Assembly (NCBI RefSeq): GCF_009932555.1
Contig: NZ_BLJO01000003.1
Location: 372,001-436,000, forward strand
Length of the DNA stretch: 64,000 nt
From: Steroidobacter agaridevorans
Lineage (GTDB): Bacteria; Pseudomonadota; Gammaproteobacteria; Steroidobacterales; Steroidobacteraceae
Reading direction: 5' to 3'
Under the pieces are notes generated by a model. It was not told the origin of the DNA. It made no database searches and saw nothing but the letters and a program-made list of their open reading frames with translations. A program made the position numbers and the translations under genes. Below are positions 23,679 to 35,571 of this stretch, piece after piece (position 1 is the stretch's first letter; each line of letters starts with the position of its first letter).

Positions 23679-26261
23679 TCAGAAGTCGATGTTGAGTCGC
23701 GCGTACCAGAAGCCGCCGTTGAAGCCCATTGGCGAACCGGTGGGATAAATGGCGCCGCTGTTGAGCTCGGGATTGGGGAATCGATCGGGCACGTTGTCGA
23801 AGATGTCTTGTGCGCCCACCGCCAGCCGGTAGCCGTCGGTGATCCGGTAGCTCACTTCCATGTCCACCAGCAACTCGCCGCCGTACTTGCCATCGAACTC
23901 GCCGCTGGCGTCCGCGCCGACATCCAGCGCAACGATGTAAGAGTCGTAATAGCTGGTGCGAGCCATGAAGCTCCACGGGCCGATCGCGTGCGAGCCGGTG
24001 AGAATTGCGCGATAGCCGGGCAATTGATCTTCCAGTTGTATCTTGCGGGTCGCGTCGGCCAAGGCGGTGATCTCCTTCAGTTGCGTGTCGGTCCAGTTGA
24101 GCGCCAGGATCAGGCTCGAGTGGCCGCCGGCGAGCTCGAACGGCAAGGTCGCGACCAGGTCGATGCCCTGGGTCTCGGTCTCGAAGTCGTTGGTGAAGAA
24201 TTGAAATGCCGAGAGCGTCGACGCCCCCGGCACGCCGCTGCTGTTCAACTGGTCCAGAATCGCGACTTGTTCTGGATCGGTGCGATCGATGTCGATCAGG
24301 CTGCTCAGCGCGATGCGGTCCTCCAGCGTGATGTTGAAATAGTCGAGCGTTACTCCGACGGGCCCCAGATCGAACGTGGCGCCGAGCGTCCAGTTGAAGG
24401 ATTCCTCGGGCTTGAGCGGCGCGGCGGAGAACTCGCCGTCGGAAGCGATACTGGCGAGCGCGCTGGCGATAGGATTGGTTGGTGGCAACACGCCGGTCTC
24501 GGTCAGCGCCCCGTTCACCATCTGCGTGATCGTGCGGACGATGTTTGCTTGCCCCGGCGTGGGGGCGCGAAAGCCGGTGCTGACGGTCGAGCGCACTGCG
24601 AACGTGTCGGTGAGCTCGTAGCGGGCCGCCACTTTGAAGTTCGTCGTCGTGCCGAAGTCGTCGAAATCTTCCCAGCGTACGGCGGTCCCCAAGATCAGCC
24701 GGTCCGTGACATCGGCTTCGAGGTCGAGATAGAGCGCGATGTTCTCGCGCGCGAACACGCCTTCGGACTGCGGGCCGTAGCCGCTGAATCCGTTCGAGCC
24801 CGAGCTGAAGCCTTGGGCCGCGAACGGGCCGATCTGATACGACTCGAGCTGCCCACGCTCGACCTCGAATTGCTCCTCGCGCCATTCGAAGCCGAAGGCC
24901 ACGTTGAGAGGCGACGCCAGACCCGAGATTGCGAGCGGGTATGCCAGATCGACGTTGACGTTGGTGTCGGTCTGATGATTCACGCCGGGCTTGAAACGGG
25001 TCGGCGTGTCCGGGCCGAGTGAGGCGTTGACCGTGTTGTAGATGAGGAACTCGACCTCGCTGCTGCCGTAAGCGGCGCTTACGTCGTAGCGCAGGCCACT
25101 AGTGAAGCTGCCGCGCAGGCCGGCGACCGCCGACTGATCGACGATCTTGCCGCCGAAGCGCGGCGTGAAGCCGCCGGGGAACAGCTCGTTGAAAACGAAA
25201 CATTCCGAATCAAGCGCGCCACCGGACGAGATCAGCGCGAGTGCGGCCGCGTCGGGTGCGTTGTTGTCGATTGCGACGGTGGGGCACGAAACAGCGTTGT
25301 TCGGATTCAAGTCCGCGACCAGCAGGGTTGCGCCGCCATCCTTGGAATACACCGAGTCACGGGTGTTCGGGTTGCGATAGAAGAAGCCGCCGTCGACTTC
25401 GCGCGTTGCGTAGTTGCCAAAGAAATATGCTTCGAGGCTCTCGTCGAACTCATAAGCCGTGTTCGCGAAGAACTTCATGGACTCCTTGATTTGCGGCTGA
25501 CCCCAGACCTGCGCGGGGCTGAGAACCGCGGTGTTGCCGGCATCGATCAAGGCTTGGGCGTCGGCGCGCTGCGCGCTGCGCGAGGTGGGGTCCGCCTCGC
25601 CGAATTCAAAACTTAGATTGGCGAAGCCGTTCGCGCCCAGCGGCAACCCCATGTTGGCCGCCAGTTGCGAGGTGGCTCCATCGCCTGCGAAGTACTGCCC
25701 ATAGCGGGCCTCGAACGCGGCGCCCTCGGCGGAGTCCTTGAGTTGGAAGTTGATGACCCCGGCGATGGCATCCGAACCGTACTGGGCGGCCGCGCCATCG
25801 CGTAGCACCTGCACTTGTTTCAACGCGATCGTCGGGATGGGGCCGACGTCGGGCCCCTGAGCGCCATCGGAAATGCCGTCGCCGAGAAATGTAATCACTC
25901 CGCCGCGATGACGGCGTTTGCCGTTGACGAGCACGAGTGTGTTGTCGGGAGGCAAGCCGCGCAAATTTGCCGGCCTGACCAGTGTCGATTCATCGTTGAT
26001 GGGCTGTTGCGCGACGTTGTAGGAGGGCACCAGGCTGCGCAGCATGTTGTCCATGTCCGGCGCGCCGACACTCTCGAACTGGTCCGCGGATATCACATCG
26101 ACTGGAGCGACTGTGTCCAGCGCGTTGGCGCGGCGGGAGCCGATCACCGTGACCTCTTCGACGCTCTCGCCGGCCGGCTCGGCGAATGCGGGTTGCGATG
26201 TCGAAGCGCCAGCGAGCGCGCCCAGAATGGCCAGTCGTAACGAAACAGAACGCTTGTCCAT
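23679..26261 (-). CDS. TonB-dependent outer-membrane receptor
   Basis: About 860 residues from ATG 26261, which has GGGAG upstream; the in-frame ATG at 26297 would add 12 residues before the signal. Signal peptide ending QPAFA, TonB box EEVTVIGSRRAN, plug (APDMDNMLRSLVPSYNVAQQ, RDGAAAQYGSDAIAGVINFQ) and a barrel ending in Phe (YARLNIDF). The FNVAQQP-type plug is common in receptors of Xanthomonas- and Caulobacter-like bacteria. First gene of a unit with the amine oxidase (70 bases) and RidA. Likely importer of the amine substrate. Confidence 0.9.
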   Translation of the reverse strand: MDKRSVSLRLAILGALAGASTSQPAFAEPAGESVEEVTVIGSRRANALDTVAPVDVISADQFESVGAPDMDNMLRSLVPSYNVAQQPINDESTLVRPANLRGLPPDNTLVLVNGKRRHRGGVITFLGDGISDGAQGPDVGPIPTIALKQVQVLRDGAAAQYGSDAIAGVINFQLKDSAEGAAFEARYGQYFAGDGATSQLAANMGLPLGANGFANLSFEFGEADPTSRSAQRADAQALIDAGNTAVLSPAQVWGQPQIKESMKFFANTAYEFDESLEAYFFGNYATREVDGGFFYRNPNTRDSVYSKDGGATLLVADLNPNNAVSCPTVAIDNNAPDAAALALISSGGALDSECFVFNELFPGGFTPRFGGKIVDQSAVAGLRGSFTSGLRYDVSAAYGSSEVEFLIYNTVNASLGPDTPTRFKPGVNHQTDTNVNVDLAYPLAISGLASPLNVAFGFEWREEQFEVERGQLESYQIGPFAAQGFSSGSNGFSGYGPQSEGVFARENIALYLDLEADVTDRLILGTAVRWEDFDDFGTTTNFKVAARYELTDTFAVRSTVSTGFRAPTPGQANIVRTITQMVNGALTETGVLPPTNPIASALASIASDGEFSAAPLKPEESFNWTLGATFDLGPVGVTLDYFNITLEDRIALSSLIDIDRTDPEQVAILDQLNSSGVPGASTLSAFQFFTNDFETETQGIDLVATLPFELAGGHSSLILALNWTDTQLKEITALADATRKIQLEDQLPGYRAILTGSHAIGPWSFMARTSYYDSYIVALDVGADASGEFDGKYGGELLVDMEVSYRITDGYRLAVGAQDIFDNVPDRFPNPELNSGAIYPTGSPMGFNGGFWYARLNIDF

Positions 26262-26621
26262 GGTCGTCTCCCGTGTGTTTGTATGTTTCGCATTCAAACC
26301 ACGAAAACGCCGGCCTCATGCCGACACGACAGGCCACTCCGCGCTGAGGCGGCCTACCGCAGCATTTGATCTGTCAGGATCTCAAACGCCGTAATCTCCC
26401 TTGGTTGTCTCGATCGGCTCACAAACTGAATGGCCGGTTGTTGCAACAAGCTGGCCAACGCTCCGATTCCAGTCCGCAGGCGACGGCGGCAGGCAGACTA
26501 TTTGTTTGTTTTATCTTTAGTTGGATGAAATATTCGTTGCCGATGCCGCGTCCGAGCGCAGGGGGTGATTGCCCTGGGACGGTGCTTGTATACGAGCCCG
26601 GCACCGCGAACGCGCGCCGCA
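26262..26621. other. 360-base intergenic region between cbbR and the TonB receptor
   Basis: No gene is supported here. It holds the receptor promoter on the minus strand and the 3' flank of cbbR. Visible structure: an AT-rich patch (about 26503-26545), the perfect 12-base palindrome TTGTTGCAACAA (26438-26449) flanked by TGGCC/TGGCCA, and CGGTGC (26580-26585) facing GCACCG (26601-26606) just after the cbbR stop, possibly its terminator. Confidence 0.6.
26431..26456. promoter_or_regulatory. Palindrome, candidate operator upstream of the TonB receptor
   Basis: TTGTTGCAACAA (26438-26449) is a perfect palindrome inside a longer imperfect one (TGGCCGG ... GCTGGCCA). It lies about 170-195 bases upstream of the receptor start at 26261. 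No regulator for it is encoded close by except CbbR, whose own box is elsewhere. Confidence 0.35.
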
Positions 26622-27575
26622 CTACTGCTGGGCAGATGCGGCTCGCAGGATGGATCGGCTCTCTTCGGCCGTCTTGTGAATGATCGTCGCGCCTTTTTCG
26701 AGCAGAAAGCTGCGGAAGGCGACCGCAATGGGCGACAGGCGCTTGTCTCGCATGTGGATCACGAACCAGTCGCGGATCAGCGGCAGCCCGGTCACGTTCA
26801 GCATCACCAGCTTGCCGGCGGCGAGCTCCAGACCCACGGTGTGGATGGAAATGAAGCCGATGCCCATGCCGGCCATGACGGCTTGCTTGATGGTTTCGTT
26901 GCTGCTCACTTCCATGAGCACGCGGATCGGCACGCCACGCTTGGCGAACACGTGCTCCATCGACGCGCGCGTTCCGGAGCCTTCCTCGCGGATGATGAAA
27001 CTCTCGCTGCCCAATCTTTCCAATGGGATGCGGCGCTTACCCGCGAGTGGATGCTTGGGCGAGGCGATGACGACCAGTGGGTGCTTCGCGAACGGCTCGG
27101 CGATGGTGATGAGCTCGCGGGGCGGCCGGCCCATGATGACCAAATCCGTCTCGTTCGCCGCGAGCTGCTGGATGATCTCCTCGCGGTTGCCCACCGTGAA
27201 ATGGATTGTGACTTCCGGATACGCAGGCGCGAAAGCCGAGAGCAGCGACGGCGCGAAATATTTCGCTGTGCTCACGGCGCCGAGTTTCAGTACGCCGCGT
27301 TTCAAACCGCGCATCGCTGCGAGCGACTCTCCAGCTTCACGCAGCAGTTCGGTAACCTGCGAGGCATAACGCAACAACTCATCGCCTGCCGCTGTGAGAT
27401 GGATCTGTCGCCCGACGTGTTCGAGCAAGGGCAGGCCGACTTCGATCTCGAGCAGCTTGATCTGCTGTGAGATCGCGGGCTGCGTGAGATGCAGCTCGCG
27501 CGCGGCTTTGGTGAAAGAGCGGTAGCGCGCCACTGCCGCGAACACCCGCATCTGCCTCAAGGTGATGTTCCGCAT
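26622..27575 (-). CDS. cbbR: LysR-type transcriptional regulator CbbR
   Basis: 317 residues from ATG 27575, with AAGGAG upstream; an in-frame extension to 27728 has no homology. N-terminal LysR helix-turn-helix (TLRQMRVFAAVARYRSFTKA ARELHLTQPAISQQIKLLE), then the periplasmic-binding-like effector domain (LKLGAVSTAKYFAPSLLSAF, FIIREEGSGTRASMEHVF, MGIGFISIHTVGLEL) characteristic of CbbR. It is divergent from cbbL across 259 bases that contain an ATAAG-N5-CTTAT box, the usual CbbR arrangement. Expected role: activator of the cbb operon responding to metabolites such as RuBP or phosphoenolpyruvate. Confidence 0.92.
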   Translation of the reverse strand: MRNITLRQMRVFAAVARYRSFTKAARELHLTQPAISQQIKLLEIEVGLPLLEHVGRQIHLTAAGDELLRYASQVTELLREAGESLAAMRGLKRGVLKLGAVSTAKYFAPSLLSAFAPAYPEVTIHFTVGNREEIIQQLAANETDLVIMGRPPRELITIAEPFAKHPLVVIASPKHPLAGKRRIPLERLGSESFIIREEGSGTRASMEHVFAKRGVPIRVLMEVSSNETIKQAVMAGMGIGFISIHTVGLELAAGKLVMLNVTGLPLIRDWFVIHMRDKRLSPIAVAFRSFLLEKGATIIHKTAEESRSILRAASAQQ

Positions 27576-27730
27576 GGTGACTCCTTGAGATGCATCAAAC
27601 GTGGCGTGTGCCACCCCAGGCACAGGGATGTGCCCGCCGCCCCAGGCGGCGAGCGCAGGGGGAAAAGTTGCGCCTTTTCCTCTTTGCGCCACAGCGCGAG
27701 TGGCAGGATGCCCGAGTCGCGTTTTCAACT

Positions 27731-29310
<1,580 letters not shown>

Positions 29311-29330
29311 CCTTATCAGAGAGCACAGCC

Positions 29331-29747
29331 ATGCGACTTACTCAAGGCACCTTCTCGTTTCTGCCCGATCTCACCGACCTGCAGATCAGCTCGCAGATCG
29401 AATACTGCCTGCAATGTGGCTGGGCCGTGTCGGTCGAGCACACGGAGGATCCGCATCCACGCAATACCTATTGGGAGATGTATGGAAATCCCATGTTCGA
29501 TCTGAAGGACGCGGCCGGAATCATGCGGGAAGTGGATGAATGCCGGCGCACGTTTCCCAATCGATACATCAAGCTCAACGCGTTCGATTCCACTCGTGGC
29601 ATCGAGTCGTTGCGACTGTCGTTCATCGTCGCACGACCGCAGGAAGAGCCCGGCTTCGAGTTGTTGCGTGAAGAAGGGCCGGGCCGTGAGGTGCGCTACT
29701 CGATGCGCTCGTACGCGACGCGACGGCCGGAAGGTCATCGGTACTGA
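29331..29747 (+). CDS. cbbS: RuBisCO small subunit (red type)
   Basis: 138 residues, starting [20 protein letters not shown]. Conserved small-subunit core [27 protein letters not shown] and [20 protein letters not shown]. The length and the C-terminal extension ([20 protein letters not shown]) fit the red-type small subunit, whose C-terminal beta-hairpin fills the central solvent channel of the hexadecamer. ATG 29331 is chosen over the in-frame upstream ATG at 29307 since the protein family starts here. 20 bases separate it from cbbL. Confidence 0.96.
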   Translation: MRLTQGTFSFLPDLTDLQISSQIEYCLQCGWAVSVEHTEDPHPRNTYWEMYGNPMFDLKDAAGIMREVDECRRTFPNRYIKLNAFDSTRGIESLRLSFIVARPQEEPGFELLREEGPGREVRYSMRSYATRRPEGHRY

Positions 29748-29760
29748 GTCGCCAGGACAG

Positions 29761-29780
29761 ACGCCTGACGGGTCAGGCGT
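29761..29780 (+). promoter_or_regulatory. Hairpin between cbbS and cbbX
   Basis: ACGCCTGAC and GTCAGGCGT form 9-base perfect arms separated by GG, 13 bases past the cbbS stop. With a four-base loop the stem is 8 bases. No U-tract follows, so mRNA processing or stabilisation of the cbbLS part, or partial attenuation before cbbX, is more likely than full termination. Confidence 0.4.
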
Positions 29781-29806
29781 GGTGACAACGATCTCATTTC
29801 TTCAAG

Positions 29807-29838
29807 CTCCTCTCCCTTCAGGGAGAGGGGTTGGGTGA
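29807..29838. repeat. REP-like palindrome before cbbX
   Basis: CCTCTCCC-TTCA-GGGAGAGG followed by GGTTGGGTGAGG is the widespread intergenic repeat often read as TLTQP-like spurious peptides. This is the only copy I find in the window. It sits 20 bases before the cbbX start and may stabilise the upstream mRNA. Confidence 0.6.
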
Positions 29839-29857
29839 GGGTCTTCTCGGGGGATTC

Positions 29858-30790
29858 ATGAACTCTGTGCTCAAAAACACAGACGCCGCTGACAGCTTCA
29901 ACCTCGAAGCCGCGTTCCGCGACTCTCACGTCGCCGACGTGCTCGATCAGCTCGACAGCGAACTGGTCGGCCTCGCGCCGGTGAAGACTCGCATTCGCGA
30001 TATCTGCGCACTGCTGCTCGTCGACACCGTTCGTCGGCAAGCGGGCCTGAGCACCGAAGCTCTCTCCCTGCACATGAGCTTTACCGGCAACCCCGGCACC
30101 GGCAAGACCACCGTCGCGCTCCGCATGGCCGAGATCCTGCATCGACTCGGCTACGTGCGAAAAGGTCACATGGTCGCCGTGACTCGCGACGATCTCGTCG
30201 GCCAATACATCGGCCACACCGCGCCGAAAACCCGCGAAGTGCTCAAGCGCGCGATGGGCGGGGTGTTGTTCATCGATGAAGCGTATTACTTGTATCGCCC
30301 CGAGAACGAGCGCGACTACGGTCAGGAGGCGATCGAGATCCTGTTGCAGGAAATGGAAAACCATCGCGACGACCTGGTCGTGATCCTGGCCGGCTACGAA
30401 GACCGCATGGACCGCTTCTTCCGTAGCAACCCTGGCATGTCATCTCGCATCGCGCATCACATCGCGTTCCCGGACTACACCTCCGGGGAATTGCTGGCCA
30501 TCGCGGACCTGATGCTCGGGCAGATGCAGTACCAGCTGAGCGCCGACGCCCGGGCTGCATTGGAAGAATACATCGAGCGCCGACAGGCGCTGCCGCATTT
30601 CGCGAATGCCAGATCCATTCGCAATGCGCTGGACCGCGCACGTTTACGACAAGCCAGCCGCTTGTTCGCCAAGCGTGACGCGTCGCTTGCGAGGAACGAT
30701 CTCATGACGATCGAGGCGGCCGACATCAAGGCCAGCCGCGTGTTCGCCGAGACCCCACCTACAGCACGACAGGGAGAATTGCACCCATGA
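29858..30790 (+). CDS. cbbX: Red-type RuBisCO activase CbbX (AAA+ ATPase)
   Basis: 310 residues. CbbX is the AAA+ motor that pulls on the C-terminus of the red-type large subunit to release inhibitory sugar phosphates. Walker A GNPGTGKT (77-84), Walker B LFIDE (137-141), sensor region [15 protein letters not shown] and arginine finger region [12 protein letters not shown] are all intact. ATG 29858 starts the known N-terminus; the extra 9 codons upstream fall in the REP-like hairpin. The stop overlaps the cbbF start (ATGA), so the two are translated together. Its presence agrees with the red-type assignment of cbbL. Confidence 0.96.
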   Translation: MNSVLKNTDAADSFNLEAAFRDSHVADVLDQLDSELVGLAPVKTRIRDICALLLVDTVRRQAGLSTEALSLHMSFTGNPGTGKTTVALRMAEILHRLGYVRKGHMVAVTRDDLVGQYIGHTAPKTREVLKRAMGGVLFIDEAYYLYRPENERDYGQEAIEILLQEMENHRDDLVVILAGYEDRMDRFFRSNPGMSSRIAHHIAFPDYTSGELLAIADLMLGQMQYQLSADARAALEEYIERRQALPHFANARSIRNALDRARLRQASRLFAKRDASLARNDLMTIEAADIKASRVFAETPPTARQGELHP

Positions 30791-31860
30791 CGACGCTCGC
30801 GCCCAGAACGTTGACCCGATTCCTGATCGAGGAACAGCGCCGTCACGCCAATGCGACGGGCAACTTCACCGCACTGGTGAACGACGTGCGGCTCGCGTGC
30901 AAGCGCATCGCGACGCTCATCGGCAAGGGCGCGCTGTCCGGCGCTTACGGCGATGCCGGCGCCATCAATGTTCAGGGCGAAGTGCAGAAGAAGCTCGACG
31001 TGCTCACCAACGACATCTTCATCCGCACCAACGAGTGGGGCGGTCAGCTGGCGGGCATGGTGTCCGAAGAGATGGAAAAGCCGTACCCGATTCCGGCGGA
31101 GTATCCCACTGGCAAATATTTGTTGTTGTTCGACCCCCTTGACGGCTCCTCGAACGTGGACGTGAACGTCGCCGTCGGCAGCATCTTCTCCGTGCTGCGC
31201 TGTCCTGACGGTGTCACGGACCCGTCCGAGGAGCATTTTTTACAGCCAGGCACCGAACAGGTGTGCGCCGGATACGCGATCTATGGACCGTCGACCATGC
31301 TGGTGTTGAGCACAGGCCGCGGCGTGCACGGTTTTACGCTCGATCGTGAGATCGGCGAGTTCATGTTGACCCACCCGGATCTGCGCATTCCGGAAACCAC
31401 CTCGGAGTTTGCCATCAATGCATCGAATTCACGTTACTGGGAATCTCCCATCACGCGCTACGTGCGCGAATGTCAGGAAGGCGCCTCGGGCCCGCGCGGT
31501 CGCGATTTCAACATGCGTTGGGTTGCCGCCGTGGTCGCTGAAGCTCATCGCATTCTCATGCGCGGCGGCGTTTATATGTATCCGCGCGATCGGCGGGATC
31601 TGACCAAGCCCGGCCGCTTACGTCTGCTGTACGAGGCGAATCCGCTCGGCTTCCTCATCGAGCAAGCGGGTGGACGCGCCAGCACGGGCCGGGAGCCGGT
31701 GCTCACCGTCCAACCCGAAGGCCTGCATCAACGCATCGGTTTCATCTTCGGTGCGCGCGCGGAGGTCGAGCGCATCGAGCGCTATCACCGCGAATGCAAC
31801 GATTTCGAGTTCAAGGCGCCGTTGTTCGGCACTCGCAGCGTGCTCAGAAGTCCCGCCTAG
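30787..31860 (+). CDS. cbbF: Fructose-1,6-bisphosphatase class I
   Basis: 357 residues. Removes the C1 phosphate of fructose-1,6-bisphosphate (and possibly sedoheptulose-1,7-bisphosphate) in the regenerative part of the Calvin cycle. Class I motifs: NDIFIR, the metal-binding SEEMEKP and [20 protein letters not shown], and sugar-binding [10 protein letters not shown] with [13 protein letters not shown] and [15 protein letters not shown]. Start overlaps cbbX by four bases. Length and motifs are normal; residues for redox or AMP control were not evaluated. Confidence 0.95.
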   Translation: MTTLAPRTLTRFLIEEQRRHANATGNFTALVNDVRLACKRIATLIGKGALSGAYGDAGAINVQGEVQKKLDVLTNDIFIRTNEWGGQLAGMVSEEMEKPYPIPAEYPTGKYLLLFDPLDGSSNVDVNVAVGSIFSVLRCPDGVTDPSEEHFLQPGTEQVCAGYAIYGPSTMLVLSTGRGVHGFTLDREIGEFMLTHPDLRIPETTSEFAINASNSRYWESPITRYVRECQEGASGPRGRDFNMRWVAAVVAEAHRILMRGGVYMYPRDRRDLTKPGRLRLLYEANPLGFLIEQAGGRASTGREPVLTVQPEGLHQRIGFIFGARAEVERIERYHRECNDFEFKAPLFGTRSVLRSPA

Positions 31861-31869
31861 GGAGCAGCC

Positions 31870-32799
31870 ATGTCAGCCACCCATCCCATCATCGCAGTCA
31901 CGGGTTCTTCTGGGGCCGGCACAACGTCCGTTTCGCGGACGTTCGAGCAAATCTTCCGGCGCGAAGCGCTCACGGCGGCGTTCATCGAAGGCGACAGCTT
32001 TCATCGCTACGACCGAGCCGGCATGAAGCAGCAGATGGCCGATGCCATCGCTCGCGGCGATCAGTACTTCAGTCACTTCGGTCCCGACGCGAATCTATTC
32101 GCCGAGCTCGATGGCTTGTTCAAAGGCTATGGCGACTGCGGGCAGGGGCGTCGACGCAAGTATCTGCATGACGACCACGAGGCCGCGCCGTATGGACAGA
32201 AGCCGGGTACGTTCACCGAATGGGAGGACTTGCCCGGTTCGACCGACCTGTTGTTCTACGAGGGGCTGCACGGTGCGGCCGCTCACGAAGAGATTCAGAT
32301 CTGGAAACATGTGGATCTGCTGATTGGCGTCGTGCCGGTCATCAATCTGGAATGGATTCAGAAGTTGCATCGTGACCGCTCCACGCGAGGCTATTCGACG
32401 GAGGCAGTGGCCGACACGATCCTGCGGCGGATGCATGACTACGTTCACTACATCTGCCCGCAGTTCTCACGGACGCACATCAATTTCCAGCGCGTCCCCA
32501 TGGTCGATACGTCCGATCCATTCATCGCGCGTTTCATTCCGACGCCGGAGGAGTCGTTCCTGGTGATCCGCTTCGCGAATCCGCAGGGCATCGACTTTCC
32601 CTATCTGCTGACGATGCTGCACGACTCGTTCATGACGCGCGCGAACACCATCGTGTGTCCGGGCGGCAAGATGGACCTGGCCATGCAGCTCATCTTCACG
32701 CCGATGATCATGCGGCTGATCGAGCGTCGCAAGGAATCGCTGGCGCGCAGGTCGCAACGCTCGAGTCACGTTCTATTGGAGCCAGCCCTTACGAGATGA
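31870..32799 (+). CDS. cbbP: Phosphoribulokinase
   Basis: 309 residues, proteobacterial (class I) phosphoribulokinase. It phosphorylates ribulose-5-phosphate to make the RuBisCO substrate. P-loop GSSGAGTT (12-19), base/metal residues in FIEGDSFHRYDR, RKYLHDDHEAAPYGQKPGTF and the lid region HRDRSTRGYSTE are all present. It is 9 bases downstream of cbbF. The enzyme is unique to the Calvin cycle, so the operon is a true CBB operon and not a RuBisCO-like salvage system. Confidence 0.96.
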   Translation: MSATHPIIAVTGSSGAGTTSVSRTFEQIFRREALTAAFIEGDSFHRYDRAGMKQQMADAIARGDQYFSHFGPDANLFAELDGLFKGYGDCGQGRRRKYLHDDHEAAPYGQKPGTFTEWEDLPGSTDLLFYEGLHGAAAHEEIQIWKHVDLLIGVVPVINLEWIQKLHRDRSTRGYSTEAVADTILRRMHDYVHYICPQFSRTHINFQRVPMVDTSDPFIARFIPTPEESFLVIRFANPQGIDFPYLLTMLHDSFMTRANTIVCPGGKMDLAMQLIFTPMIMRLIERRKESLARRSQRSSHVLLEPALTR

Positions 32800-32806
32800 G
32801 GTAACC

Positions 32807-33520
32807 ATGCCGAAGCTCATCGATTGCGTCGCAGCCGTGTCATTCGATCTGGATGGCACGATCATCGACACCGCCCCGGATCTGGGCGCGGCGGCCAACA
32901 TGATGCTGGTCATGCTGGGCGGCCGTCCACTGCCGGACGATCGCATCCCGGCTCTGGTCGGAGCGGGCATCGATGAGTTCGTAAAACGGGTGCTGGCTCA
33001 AAGCGGTGTGACACCCGATGCGCGTTTGCAGGAAACGTCGGCGACCTTGTTTCGAGATCTCTACGGGCAACGCGTGTTTCGGCTCAGCCGTATCTATCCC
33101 GGTGTCATGATGACACTGCATACGCTGCGCGCGGCCGGGCTCACGCTGTGTTGCGTGACGAACAAGGAGCGCAAGTTCGCGCAGCCATTGCTGGAGATTG
33201 CCGGTATCAGCGGATTTTTCGCGTCAGTGTTGTGCCCCGAGCGGCCCGAGGACCGGAAGCCCAGTCCATCGCTGTTGTACGCCGCTTGTCGTCAAGCGGA
33301 GATCGAGCCGTTGGACATGCTGTTGGTCGGAGATTCGCGTGCCGACATCGAGGCGGCTCACGCGGCGGGCTGTCGTGTCGTCGCCGTGGACTATGGGTAT
33401 CACCGCGGTCAGCCCCTGGAGGAACTGCGGCCGGACGCGATCGTGAGCAACCTCAAAGAGATCATGGAACTGAGTGTGCGTCCCCGCAGCGGGACTCGTG
33501 CCTTGAGGGCCATCCCATGA
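32807..33520 (+). CDS. cbbZ: Phosphoglycolate phosphatase (HAD family, CbbZ/Gph)
   Basis: 237 residues. Clears 2-phosphoglycolate, the product of RuBisCO oxygenation. HAD motifs: [10 protein letters not shown] (Asp 14/16), Thr in CCVTNKERK, Lys in EDRKPSPSL and [13 protein letters not shown]. The start has GAGGTAAC as ribosome site, 7 bases after cbbP. The stop overlaps the cbbT start (ATGA), so both should be co-translated. Phosphoglycolate phosphatases inside cbb operons are called CbbZ. Confidence 0.93.
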   Translation: MPKLIDCVAAVSFDLDGTIIDTAPDLGAAANMMLVMLGGRPLPDDRIPALVGAGIDEFVKRVLAQSGVTPDARLQETSATLFRDLYGQRVFRLSRIYPGVMMTLHTLRAAGLTLCCVTNKERKFAQPLLEIAGISGFFASVLCPERPEDRKPSPSLLYAACRQAEIEPLDMLLVGDSRADIEAAHAAGCRVVAVDYGYHRGQPLEELRPDAIVSNLKEIMELSVRPRSGTRALRAIP

Positions 33521-35571
33521 GCGCCGAGTTGAACATGCAAAGGCCGAGATCTCGGAGCGTGGGGCCGCGTCAGGACGGCATCAATGTGCTTCGAGCGCTG
33601 GCGATGGATGCCGTGCAGAAAGCCAACTCCGGCCATCCCGGGATGCCGATGGGCATGGCCGAGATTGCCGAGGTGCTATGGCAACGTCATCTGCGTCACA
33701 ACCCCGCCAACCCGCAATGGTTCAACCGCGATCGGTTCGTGCTCTCGAACGGGCATGGCTCGATGCTGTTGTATTCGCTATTGCATCTGACGGGCTACGA
33801 CCTGCCGCTGGAACAGCTGCAGCGATTCCGTCAGCTCCACTCGCGAACGCCGGGGCATCCCGAGTACGGCATCACGCCGGGCGTCGAAACAACGACCGGA
33901 CCGCTCGGGCAGGGCATCAGCAATGCCGTGGGTATGGCGATTGCTGAGAAGGTGCTTGCCGCGCAGTTTAACCGTCCGGGCTTCGAGGTCATCGATCATC
34001 ACACCTATGTGTTTCTCGGCGATGGCTGCTTGATGGAAGGCATCTCGCACGAAGCTTGTTCGCTGGCGGGCACGCTGGGGCTCGGCAAGCTCATCGCGTT
34101 CTATGACGACAACGGCATCTCGATCGATGGTCACGTTTCGGGTTGGTTCACCGACGACACGCCGCGCAGGTTCGCCAGCTACGGCTGGCATGTCGTGCCG
34201 AATGTCGACGGTCACGATAGCGACGCCGTCGACAACGCCATTCGAGCCGCGAAGTCGGTGGCCGACAAGCCGTCGCTGATCTGTTGCAAGACCGTCATCG
34301 CCAAGGGATCGCCGAACAAGGCGGGCACTCATGACGCGCATGGTGCGCCACTCGGCGAGCAAGAGATCGCGGCGGCTCGCGAGACACTGGGCTGGGCTTA
34401 CGCGCCGTTCGAGATCCCTACTCATATATATGAGATGTGGGATGCGCGGCAGGCCGGGTCGATCTACGAGGACGCCTGGATGGAGAAGCTTGCCTCGTAT
34501 GCCACAGCCCACCCGCAGCTAAGCCAGGAACTCGAGCGTCGCATGAGCGGTGCGCTGCCGGAAGAGCTTGCGGAGAACATTCGCAGGCTGATGGCTCGTA
34601 CGCATGCGAAGGCGGCAACGGTGGCGACACGCAAGGCGTCGCAAGAAGCGATCGAAGGCATCGCGCCGTTCTTGCCGGAGCTGATTGGCGGCTCGGCCGA
34701 TCTAGCGAGCTCGAATCTCACGTTGTGGTCCGGGTCGCGCGCTGTCACCAGCACGAGCGGCGGCAACTATATTTATTACGGCGTGCGCGAGTTCGGCATG
34801 GCCGCGATCATGAACGGACTTGCCTTGCATGGCGGATTCATACCGTATGGCGGCACCTTCCTGACGTTCTCGGATTACTGCCGTAACGCGCTTCGCATGG
34901 CTGCGTTGATGCAAATCCGTTCGATCTTTGTGTTCACGCACGATTCGATCGGCCTGGGCGAGGACGGCCCGACGCATCAGCCCATCGAACACGTCGCGAC
35001 GCTCAGATTGATCCCGAACATGGAGGTCTGGCGGCCGTGCGACACCTTGGAGACAGCGGTCGCGTGGGCGGCGGCCATCGATCGGGAAAGCGGGCCAACC
35101 TGTCTGGTGCTCAGTCGACAGAACGTTCCGTATCAGAATCGAGATCCGGACGCGATGGCAAATATCCGTCGTGGCGGCTACGTGCTGGCGGAGCCTGAAG
35201 TCGAGCCGCGCGCCGTCATCATTGCGACCGGCTCCGAAGTTGCGCTCGCCATCGAGGCGCAGCGGGTGCTCGAAGGCGAGGGCGTCCCGGTTCGAGTCGT
35301 GTCGATGCCTTCGACCACCCTGTTCGATCGGCAGGATGCTGGCTATCGCGAGCAAGTGTTGCCGGTCGAATTGCCGTGTGTCGCCGTCGAAGCCGGCGTG
35401 CCGGATATCTGGCGCAAATATGTCGGTCGCCGCGGCGTCGTGGTCGGCATCGATCGATTCGGCGAGTCGGCGCCCGCCAAAGACTTGATGCGGCACTTCG
35501 AGTTCGTGCCGGAGCGGGTCGTCGCGGCCGTCAAGTCGGTGCTCGCGTTGAAAGCGAGTGACAGCCACTGA
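33517..35571 (+). CDS. cbbT: Transketolase
   Basis: 684 residues. Thiamine diphosphate enzyme that moves two-carbon units between sugar phosphates in RuBP regeneration. N-terminal half: [55 protein letters not shown] and the ThDP motif [13 protein letters not shown] (GDG 168-170) ending [11 protein letters not shown]-terminal half: [28 protein letters not shown] and [21 protein letters not shown] 33517 overlaps the cbbZ stop; an extension to 33148 lies inside cbbZ and is rejected. Last gene of the operon. Confidence 0.96.
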   Translation: MSAELNMQRPRSRSVGPRQDGINVLRALAMDAVQKANSGHPGMPMGMAEIAEVLWQRHLRHNPANPQWFNRDRFVLSNGHGSMLLYSLLHLTGYDLPLEQLQRFRQLHSRTPGHPEYGITPGVETTTGPLGQGISNAVGMAIAEKVLAAQFNRPGFEVIDHHTYVFLGDGCLMEGISHEACSLAGTLGLGKLIAFYDDNGISIDGHVSGWFTDDTPRRFASYGWHVVPNVDGHDSDAVDNAIRAAKSVADKPSLICCKTVIAKGSPNKAGTHDAHGAPLGEQEIAAARETLGWAYAPFEIPTHIYEMWDARQAGSIYEDAWMEKLASYATAHPQLSQELERRMSGALPEELAENIRRLMARTHAKAATVATRKASQEAIEGIAPFLPELIGGSADLASSNLTLWSGSRAVTSTSGGNYIYYGVREFGMAAIMNGLALHGGFIPYGGTFLTFSDYCRNALRMAALMQIRSIFVFTHDSIGLGEDGPTHQPIEHVATLRLIPNMEVWRPCDTLETAVAWAAAIDRESGPTCLVLSRQNVPYQNRDPDAMANIRRGGYVLAEPEVEPRAVIIATGSEVALAIEAQRVLEGEGVPVRVVSMPSTTLFDRQDAGYREQVLPVELPCVAVEAGVPDIWRKYVGRRGVVVGIDRFGESAPAKDLMRHFEFVPERVVAAVKSVLALKASDSH

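Noticed and set aside
29831-29857. In-frame upstream start of cbbX at 29831
   Set aside because: These codons lie in the REP-like palindrome; family N-terminus begins at 29858.
33148-33516. Extension of transketolase upstream of 33517
   Set aside because: It lies inside cbbZ in another frame. The ATGA overlap supports 33517.
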